Shown here piece by piece: positions 57,223-64,000 of a stretch of 64,000 bases of DNA. Numbering within the stretch: the stretch's first letter is position 1; each line of letters begins with the position of its first letter. Under the pieces are notes generated by a model that saw nothing but the letters and a program-made list of their open reading frames with translations, did no database searches and was not told the origin of the DNA. The position numbers and the translations under genes were made by a program. The DNA is from Adiantum capillus-veneris (lineage: Eukaryota > Streptophyta > Polypodiopsida > Polypodiales > Pteridaceae): assembly GCA_014529385.2 (NCBI GenBank), contig CM043945.1:90869967-90933966 (forward strand), written 5' to 3'.

Positions 57223-58242
57223 CTATTTGTTGGGTGGACTTGCATCCTCCTCAAGTGCCTTTTCTTCTTGAGATGATACCTTAACCTTCTTGCTTCTTTC
57301 CTCGTATGCTTTGCGACGTACATTTTGTTGCATAAGAGTGCGATCCTCATATACATTACAACCCGTTCCTTTGAGGTAGATCCAACCATTGTCAAGGATG
57401 ATCTTTCTCTTTACCTCATCAGCCATGGTACATACAATAGGTCTTTCTCCCGAGCTAGGGACTCCTTGTTTTCCAACTCGATGTGCACCATAAGCCATGA
57501 TTCCTGACATGCCAAAGTGTGTAGCAAAAAACTCTTCAATAGCAACCGCAAGAGATTGGGGTGTTTCCATGCTTTCCTCCTTGATTCCACGAATGACGAT
57601 GTTCTTTGAGCGTTTTTGTCGTTCTTGCAATTCTTGAGTGTCCACATTCTCTACATTCTTTGCTTGGACAACGGCTTGCGTGATAGGAGATGTAGAAACC
57701 GCATTATCCTTACATATATCAGCCCATGATTTGGATGCATTTCTCATCTCACATACATCATGTCGTATTGTATCTATCGTTTCCTCTTTCAATACATGAT
57801 CACTCTCAACTTTGCTCAAGCGCTCTTTCACTACATTCATGTCCACAAGAGAGCGTTTACATTCTTGAACTTCATTCTCAAGATGCATCAAGCGCGTTGT
57901 TTGCATTTCAAGAACCTTCTTGAGGTTCTCATTCTCCACAACGAGAACTCTTAAAGTACCATTTTCCATTGCAAGTGCGCGCAACTCTTCACCTTGCTTG
58001 TTGACGGTTTCTTGTAACGAGATCAAGTAAGCCATGATCATTGCTTCCGTTGTTGTAGACGATGTGGTTGGATTAGCATCCAAATTCCTTGGAGATTTTG
58101 CATCATTCTCCATGGCGAGTGTGGCTTTTCCACCCTTGCGAGTTTTGTCTGACATTGCCTTCAAGTCGGCAACAAAAACGCAAAGTTTTGACAGTTTTTT
58201 CAGTTCTGAGATGCTGTTACAGCAAAGCCTTCCATTACACAA
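57223..58242 (-). CDS. LINE ORF1: coiled-coil, RRM-like RNA-binding protein, 339 aa
   Basis: ORF1 proteins of this kind trimerise through a coiled coil and coat the element RNA. A basic/Ser-Thr N-terminus is followed by heptad-like leucine and methionine repeats (about 66-165), RSKNIVIRGIKEE at 211-223 beginning an RRM-like domain, and a C-terminal segment YEDRTLMQQNVRRKAYEER (298-316) similar to the L1 ORF1p C-terminal domain. Many plant L1 ORF1 proteins instead combine an RRM with a CCHC knuckle; none is seen here. An in-frame ATG at 58155 (MSDKTRKGGK) is a more likely start than 58242, because the earlier residues are hydrophobic and lack family character. Confidence 0.88.
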   Translation of the reverse strand: MCNGRLCCNSISELKKLSKLCVFVADLKAMSDKTRKGGKATLAMENDAKSPRNLDANPTTSSTTTEAMIMAYLISLQETVNKQGEELRALAMENGTLRVLVVENENLKKVLEMQTTRLMHLENEVQECKRSLVDMNVVKERLSKVESDHVLKEETIDTIRHDVCEMRNASKSWADICKDNAVSTSPITQAVVQAKNVENVDTQELQERQKRSKNIVIRGIKEESMETPQSLAVAIEEFFATHFGMSGIMAYGAHRVGKQGVPSSGERPIVCTMADEVKRKIILDNGWIYLKGTGCNVYEDRTLMQQNVRRKAYEERSKKVKVSSQEEKALEEDASPPNK

Positions 58243-58378
58243 AAAAATTCTGTCTTTACATCAATGCGTAGAGGGCTTCGTGCTCTTCGATTGAGGCTAT
58301 AGATCACCTAAATCGGAGTTCGGATGAGCAAGTTATGGTCAAAAGAGTGAACTGCTGTCTACTATGTCAAAAAACGGC

Positions 58379-58434
<56 letters not shown>

Positions 58435-58449
58435 GGAGAAAAAGAGATA

Positions 58450-58500
<51 letters not shown>

Positions 58501-58548
58501 TAGAGAGAGAGAGAGGGAGAGGGAAAGAGGGGGGGGGGGGGGGGGGGG

Positions 58549-58600
<52 letters not shown>

Positions 58601-58725
58601 AGAAGTGAGGGAGAGAGGGAAAGAGGGAGAGAGATAGAGAGAGAGAGAGAAAAAGAGATAGAGAGAGGAATAGAGAGAGATAGGATAAGAAGGAAAGATA
58701 TGGAGAGAGGGAAAGAGGGAGAGAG
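58379..58725. repeat. GT/GA microsatellite with poly-G at the LINE 5' side
   Basis: (GT)n then (GA)n with GGGA/GAAA variants, the same composition as the tract at 53107-53781. It includes 23 consecutive G at 58529-58551. The RE-repeat and LS-repeat frames are artefacts. Confidence 0.95.
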
Positions 58726-59275
58726 GAAAATTGGGCTCCAAAGGGATACTTGAGCAATCAGGCACCAAGGTTACCTTCAAGGCGAGGACGGTTTGTTGAA
58801 CGAAGTGCTTGATTTACATGGAGACGCAGACATGACTCTAGGATGGAGCTTCCGCTTCTTAGTTCAATTGCACGACCAAGAAGCAGAGAGCGGGATGGAT
58901 AGGGAGAGAGAGGAAAATTGGGCTCCAAAGGGATACCTGAGCAAACAGCACCAAGATTACCTTCAAGGTGAGGATGCTTTGTTGAACGAAGTGCTTGCTT
59001 TTCATGGAGACACAGACATGACTCTGGGATGGAGCTTCCGCTTCGTAGTTCAACTGCACGACCAAGAAGGGGGGAGCGAGAAGGATAAGGAGAGAGAGGA
59101 AAATTGGGCTCCAAAGGGATACTTGAGTAAACAAAACCAAGATTACCTTCAAGGCGAGGACGCTTTGTTGAACGAAGTGCTTGCTTTACATGGAGGCGCA
59201 AACATGACTCTGGGATGGAGCTTCTGCTTCATAGTTCAACTGCACGACCAAGAAGGGGAGAGTGAGAGGGATAGG
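58721..59275. repeat. Three tandem ~186-bp repeats
   Basis: AGGAAAATTGGGCTCC starts units at 58723, 58911 and 59097 (spacings 188 and 186 bp). Each unit contains GGGATACTTGAGCAA-type words, TTGTTGAACGAAGTGCTTG, ACATGACTCTGGGATGGAGC and GCACGACCAAGAAG. Each unit ends in a GAGAGAGAG run that leads into the next unit. Identity between units is about 90% by eye. Confidence 0.93.
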
Positions 59276-59293
59276 GGGAGAGAGACTCAGTGA
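58793..59293 (+). other. Open frame through the 186-bp repeats (62-residue protein repeat), doubtful gene
   Basis: The 166-codon frame repeats LNEVL-LHG and MTLGWSF-F-VQLHDQE every 62 residues. It stays open because 186 is a multiple of three. The minus strand is also open for 147 codons (59201-58758). I recognise no family. Openness on both strands in a tandem repeat is weak evidence for coding. Confidence 0.2.
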
Positions 59294-59328
59294 GAGAAAT
59301 AGAATTACTTATTTCATTACATTAGAAT

Positions 59329-59440
59329 TGTAATGTTACGATCAAATGATGACTTAGACGTTGAATCTAGGTGCAGCCAAGACAAAACAATGGCTACATT
59401 TACAACCTTAACATATATATGTGTGTACATATATATCTGT
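59329..59440. repeat. Detached copy of the Element 3 LTR start
   Basis: TGTAATGTTACGATCAA... over about 105 bp resembles 59724-59825, the presumed start of the Element 3 LTR, up to ACATATATATGTGT. It may be the true LTR start, with a 395-bp internal repeat, or the remnant of another copy. Confidence 0.6.
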
Positions 59441-59723
59441 TTATGCATGTATGTAGGCACTAAGTACGGAGCATAGCACCCAAAGGTTAGATGCTTCCTC
59501 TTGGGTATAGTCCTTTTTCAATCGTGGCGTTGCGGTCATTGATCCACTCATGCTTGGATTACCACAATGTACCTTTGGTTTTACCTCGGTTGAGACTGCG
59601 ATGATATCTAAAGAGGTGCAGTTGACCTTTGGCACTACTAGATTATGCTTAGGTCTACTAGTATGTATATGTATCTACTAATATGTATTTGTGTGCTAAT
59701 ATATATATCCTTTGGGAGAGAAT
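59441..59723. other. Sequence between the two Element 3 LTR-start copies
   Basis: About 280 bp, AT-rich at the right, with several TATGTATAT words and no gene. It is either part of a longer LTR or flanking DNA. Confidence 0.45.
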
Positions 59724-60857
59724 TGTAATGTTACGATCAATTGATCACTTAGATGTTGAATCTAGGTGCAACCAACACAAAATGACGGCTACATTTACAA
59801 CCATAACATATATATGTGTTTTCATGCCATGGCACGTTTAAAATGTGAAATTAGAATATCTACCTCACTCTTAATGTTTATGATGTGTGGGACCAAATTC
59901 TATAATGTACATAGTGTGATATATGCGAAAATGAATGCCACGGTTGCAGCCGTGTACATACCTTGCCGGGCGGACGAGGCCCTACACGTGGCACTATGGC
60001 ATGCTTTTTTTTACATAAAAATATTCGTATTTTGATTTAGAAATGTACAAATGTCGTGTATCAAAGTGGCACGCTGGTTTTGCCTATAAAGTTCCATGCG
60101 GGCAATCTCGGTCAAAAATAGCAAGTTTCGTGCGTTGGCGTAAAAGATGTGTCCAAAGTGCTTACCAAGTAGGAAAATGAACTTCAACATGAAATTTGAG
60201 CCCAATGGGATTTGTCCACAATTTTAGGGTTTTTCCCCAGCTTGTTTGGACTTTTTACGGACAAAAAGTGGCATTTTTGGGCTATAAATGGCTAAAAATG
60301 GCCTTAAAATGATCCAAAATAGCCTAAAAACAGCTCAAAATAGCCACATCAACGACACTGACATTGTTATTCAAGTTGTGTGGGAAGTTTTAGAGCCAAG
60401 AATGAGCTCATTTGGGCATATGAGCAACGAGATACAGCCATTCCTTTACAGGGTGCAGGTGCAATCTCGTGCTGCTTTCACTACATGGTTGAGGCTGTGA
60501 GGCCTCCAATCAGGGTTTCCCCTCCTCAAATAACTACTTGGGCTTCTCCAATGAAGTAATGAAGCGTCCATGAAATGGTCACAATGAAGAATCCAAGCGC
60601 AAATTTAGGGTTTTTAACAGGTCGAATGAGTAGTGCATCTGTGCAATTGGGAGCGAGACTACAGCTAATCTTCACACACACAAGAGTTTTGAGTTGGTAT
60701 TGGTTCTTTTTCAAAGTGGAGCTTTCATGGCTGGATTTTTGTTCTTTTTTAGTGTGTTTTTGGCTTCAATTCGTCTACGCCTTGCTTGATTTTGCTACGA
60801 ATCCTCACAGTCAAAGGCACGGAGCTTTCCTAGTCGCACTGCGCACTTCTTGACACA
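59724..60857 (+). repeat. Element 3 5' LTR (putative)
   Basis: It starts at TGTAATGTTACG and ends at ...CTTGACACA, four bases before the primer site. The 3' LTR is outside the window, so the boundaries are inferred. An alternative start is 59329. The right part has repeated AAAATGGCC/AAAATAGCC words at about 60265-60345. Confidence 0.55.
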
Positions 60858-60861
60858 TTTT

Positions 60862-60879
60862 TGGTGAACCCGACGTGAA
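60862..60879 (+). promoter_or_regulatory. Element 3 primer binding site (tRNA-Trp)
   Basis: TGGTGAACCCGACGTGAA is an exact complement of the last 18 bases of plant tRNA-Trp as I recall it (TTCACGTCGGGTTCACCA). Its position right after the LTR end supports this. This primer differs from the tRNA-Asp type used by Elements 1 and 2. Confidence 0.8.
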
Positions 60880-60941
60880 GTAGGCTAGGGTGAGGGTTCA
60901 AAAGCTTCATTGAAGTTCTCAAAAACAAATTTTTAAAGCTA

Positions 60942-61865
60942 TGGAGCAACAAGATCAACAAGGGGTTCGATTTGATCCAGTCACAATGCAAATGTTTCAA
61001 GCTTTTGCAGTGTTTATGCAGCAGCAGTAAGCTACAAAAAGGAGGGAGCTTTCCTCAACCAAAGCGCTTCAATATGTGGTGAAGAAAATGGACCAATTTA
61101 AAGGTAAATATGTAACAAAGTATCTTTGTGGATATGTAAAGGAGATGGAGCTTCATCGAGTGCCCGAAGCAGAGATGGTGCAAAGTTTTGAACTTGTTGT
61201 GGTTCCTGACATCAGAGAGCATGTAAGGGGGATTAGAAATGAGCATGGGGCAACTTGGGAAGCATTTAAATTAGCCTTGAAGGAAGAGTATTTCATGGAG
61301 GACTCTGAAAGGGTTACGAAGAGGACTTTTTTAGAGTGGGTAGTTCGGCCAAAAACAGGGCTCTCGTCTACCCAACTAGTAAGGGAATTGGAACGTCGTT
61401 ATGATCAAGTTTCAAGGACTGAAAAGGCTACCCTAAACTCGGAGAAGACGAGCTCTTTTTGCAGGCTGCAGGTAAAGAGATTCAAGAGAAGTCAGAGCTA
61501 CTACTTGAGGATACTAGGATGCGGAACAAGGCTTAAAGACTAATTGGAATGAAGTTGAAGACGCCAGTTCGCTGCTAACTAAGCGACAACGACGAAGAGA
61601 CAAGATGATAGTCAACCCTACTCAAGTCCCAAGTGTTACCAAGAGTCCTATAAAGCCTGTGATTGTGGTTCCAAAGAGTGACAAATCCATCCTAGATGAT
61701 ATTGTCAAAGGAATGCAAGAGCTCAAGGTAAATCTTACAAGGCTAGAAGAAAAGGGGCAACCATTAGAACAATCTACATGGCAAAGACCTCAAAACACAG
61801 AAGGCTTTGTAAATAGATGCATATGGTGCGATAGTACTGATATCGGAGAGGATTCTAAACAATAA
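60942..61865 (+). pseudogene. gag: Element 3 gag, broken
   Basis: The ATG at 60942 gives MEQQDQQGVRFDP and then a run of Gln codons ending in TAA at 61027-61029 (probably CAA originally). Frame 61076-61543 continues with MDQFKGKYVTKYLCGYV and EEYFMEDSERVTKRTFLEWV, a retrotransposon gag capsid pattern. Frame 61605-61865 gives a linker and NRCIWCDSTD, a partial zinc-knuckle-like start. At least two frameshifts are present. Confidence 0.7.
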
Positions 61866-62165
61866 GGTGGAATTTACCTTGGGTGAGGTCCTTGGTATAG
61901 CAAAGCGGGAATTCCACGAAGAAATAATTGAATCATAAAGAGGAAGCAGCATTCTTTTACTGAATCTATCCATGTACAAGGTGAAGAAGAGACTTTAAAT
62001 GCACAGGGTGTACAAGGCAAGCAAGGTGAAGAAGCTGTTTTTGGATGCTACAACTCTAGGGGAGGAGTAAAACACGTTCGCTTCTTGGATAATGAAGATG
62101 AAGTGGAGACCGCTCACAAGAGTTACTACTTGAAGAGTCACTAGGAAAGAGCAACTATTGAGACC

Positions 62166-62651
62166 TTGGTAACAGTGGGAGACTTAGAAGAGCCATACAT
62201 TGCGTTGATAGATCATGGGTCAGAAATTAACCTCATGTCAAAGAGTCTTTATCAAAAAGGAAAATGGCCAATCGATATAAATCATGGATGGATGATTCGT
62301 GCAGCAAACAACTCATCAGGGGAGGTTTACGGATCTTGTCCAAATGTTAAGGTGACTATAGGGGATGTGAAAGATGCCCAAAATTTCTTTGTACAGGAGA
62401 TGTCTACATACCCTCTTATCCTTGGGCAGCCATACATCACCGCTACTCACATGGAAACCAAGGTGATGGACGATGGGTCAGCTTATGCAAGGATTAGGAG
62501 CAAGGATGATAAGCGTGCAGTACAATTCCTTATTGTTTGTGTGGACCGCGAAAGGAACCGTGAAAGTCTTAGAGAGCAACCCTTGCCAAAGACAAACAAA
62601 GAGTTCAAGGACTACAAGGATATGAGGGGTTTTGGCCATGTACCATTGTAG
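62166..62651 (+). pseudogene. Element 3 aspartic protease
   Basis: YIALIDHGSEINLMSKSLY holds the active-site position, with DHG in place of DTG or DSG; STYPLILGQPYITATHM is the second retropepsin segment. About 160 codons are open, but the preceding gag and the following linker are out of frame. The DHGSE variant may be a lineage feature rather than damage, because the surrounding fold is well preserved. Confidence 0.75.
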
Positions 62652-62942
62652 AGCGGGATTGCAATGGTACAAGAAGAGAAAAGTTCTCACATGATGTATA
62701 TGCAAAGGAAACATTTTCCACAAGTTTTTTAGGATTAACAGACTATGGATCTATTGCTTTTACAAAGTGTGAGGACTTAAAGCGGAGTGAATGACAACAA
62801 GTAAATACTGTACAAAGAGGTTTGAAGATGAATGGTTTTCTAGAAGATGATGAATACGTTGCAGGAGTGTTTGTATGTGGATACTATGCAAAATTTGGAG
62901 TGTTTAATAGATTGCAATTTGCGTATGGGAAGTGAGGTCGTG

Positions 62943-64000
62943 AAAGCATGCTCAATAGAAATGTACAAGGTCATTGAGGATTTTAAAAATGCTCAAGGTG
63001 TTGATGTACGAGTGGAGACTAAGTATAAGTCTGTGGAAAAGAAAGTGAAACCAGTGGCATTACCTCTACCAAAAGATTGCACAAATAAGATGGAACAAGC
63101 TGCTTTGCAACCTAGCCTTCGTGACCCAAGCAAGATTGGACACAAGTTCACACGGGATTCTTTGAAGGAGTTAAAGGTTGGTTGCGAGGACAGTTTGACA
63201 GAAGCTGAAAAGATATGCTTTGAAGACATGCTTGTCAAACATGAAAAAGCTTTTGCATTTGAGCCGCATGAGATAGGGTGTGTTGATCCATCCATTGTCG
63301 CTCCTATGGTGATCTTCACTATCCCTCATGTACCTTGGAACTTGAGGCCTATTCCAGTTCCAAAGGCCCATTTGCCAAAACTCATTGAATTGCTTAATGA
63401 AAAGATCAAGATGGGTATCTTGGAGCCTTCTTGTGCTCCGTATTCAAATTGGTGGTTCACAGTTTCAAAGAAAAATGGTTCTTTACGCTTTATTCAGGAT
63501 ATGCAACCTGTAAATAAGGTGACAATCAGAAATGTGGGTACAGGGCTAGTTGTAGATGAATTTGTAGAGGCATTTGTAGGAAGGGCAATATATTGTATGG
63601 GAGACTTGTACTCGGGGTATGATCAATTCCAACTAGCAATGGAAAGCAAGGACCTGACTACCATGAGGACACCTTTGGGCCTATTAAGAGCGTGCACCTT
63701 ATCTCAGCGGGCAACTAATTCAGTTGCACATAGGATAAATGGTATGAACAAAGTCCTACGTGACTTCATACCTCAAACTACAATGCCTTTCCTTGATGAT
63801 GTGCCAATCAAAGGATGTGATGTAAGCAATATAGATGTGGCTCTGAACTCAAAGGGGTGCCACAAATATGTGGCAAACCATATCAATGATTGTGATGGGA
63901 TCTTGTCAAGACTGGAAGAAGTGAACCTTACCTTGTCTGGGCAAAAGTTTGTGTTTGTTGTAAGCAAAGTTCTTATTGTGGGACATATGTGCGGGCCATA
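62943..64000 (+). CDS. pol: Element 3 reverse transcriptase, runs off the window
   Basis: It is open in one frame from about 62943 to the window end. A linker (KKVKPVALPLPK) leads to RT: IFTIPHVPWNLRPIPVPK, LIELLNEKIKMGILEPS, FTVSKKNGSLRF, GDLYSGYDQFQLA, MRTPLGLL, then MPFLDDVPIKG, the catalytic box, with Leu-Asp-Asp preceded by Phe instead of Tyr. The thumb region begins at about 63880 (LTLSGQKFVFVVSKV, VGHMCG). RNase H and integrase are expected to the right. Confidence 0.8.

Larger units (their letters stand above)
53782..58378 (-). mobile_element. L1-type non-LTR retrotransposon (LINE) with two intact ORFs, inside a GA/TC microsatellite
   Basis: On the minus strand: about 135 bp of 5' untranslated sequence, ORF1 (58242-57223), ORF2 (57216-53836) and a short 3' untranslated region of about 55-60 bp that runs straight into (TATC)n(TC)n. 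There is no poly-A tail. Both sides are GA/TC microsatellite, with a GT block at the 5' junction. Both ORFs are free of stops, the only intact coding pair in the window, implying a recent insertion. Length of about 4.6 kb suits a full-length element. No target duplication can be recognised in the simple repeat. Confidence 0.9.
59724..64000 (+). mobile_element. Element 3: Ty3/gypsy retrotransposon with tRNA-Trp primer site, 5' part only
   Basis: A putative 5' LTR is followed by the primer site at 60862, gag, protease and RT in Ty3/gypsy order; RNase H and integrase lie beyond the window. It is unrelated in sequence to Elements 1 and 2. Several stops (for example TAA at 61027-61029) show it is degenerate. 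The protease and RT signatures (DHGSE, FLDDVPIKG) are atypical. Confidence 0.85.

Noticed and set aside
60862-60879. tRNA gene fragment
   Set aside because: It matches only the last bases of a tRNA in complement and sits at the LTR end, so it is a primer binding site.

Overview
The window is repeat-rich nuclear DNA from a land plant. I can support no host gene: every coding region I recognise belongs to a transposable element. The mix (very large Ty3/gypsy elements primed by tRNA-Asp-like sites, CACTA elements with TNP2 transposase, an L1-type LINE, abundant GA/TC microsatellites) fits a large plant genome. A seed-free lineage such as a fern, lycophyte or bryophyte is only a guess.

Layout. 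1-10,450: AT-rich intergenic DNA with microsatellites, minisatellites, an inverted repeat at 3.6-4.0 kb, a decayed CACTA tail (5264-5868, minus) and degenerate ~190-bp repeats (7.77-8.58 kb). 10,451-10,608: one and a half arms of a foldback hairpin, cut by Element 1. 10,609-32,092: Element 1, a 21.5-kb Ty3/gypsy retrotransposon with LTRs, tRNA-Asp-type primer site, 4-kb leader, broken gag-pro-pol, a second protease-like domain after integrase, a 2.9-kb spacer and a broken ~1,130-codon extra ORF; its TSD is CTCAT. 32,098-34,291: relic DNA with an L1 fragment. 34,292-36,537: CACTA copy on the plus strand. About 36,600-38,035 and 51,279-52,770: a second CACTA copy in inverse orientation, split in an intron by Element 2. 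38,036-51,273: Element 2, a 13.2-kb relative of Element 1, younger, TSD TATGG, with a complete second retropepsin after integrase and two tandem integrase zinc domains. 53,107-58,725: an L1-type LINE (minus) with two intact ORFs, embedded in more than 1 kb of GA/TC microsatellite. 58,721-59,275: three tandem ~186-bp repeats. 59,329-64,000: Element 3, a different Ty3/gypsy retrotransposon primed by tRNA-Trp, running off the window.

The most unusual content is the Element 1/2 lineage. Both members carry a second aspartic-protease domain downstream of integrase, followed by a basic tail with repeated Trp motifs. Each also carries its own palindrome, different in sequence between the two elements, repeated in the untranslated regions and present as a half-site in the transcribed part of the LTR. 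That is what a co-evolving cis-element would look like, whether an RNA-pairing device or a protein-binding site. Element 1 is dead in reverse transcriptase: the YxDD box and most of RNase H are deleted. The LINE looks recent. No conclusion here was checked with a database or alignment program; comparisons were made by eye.
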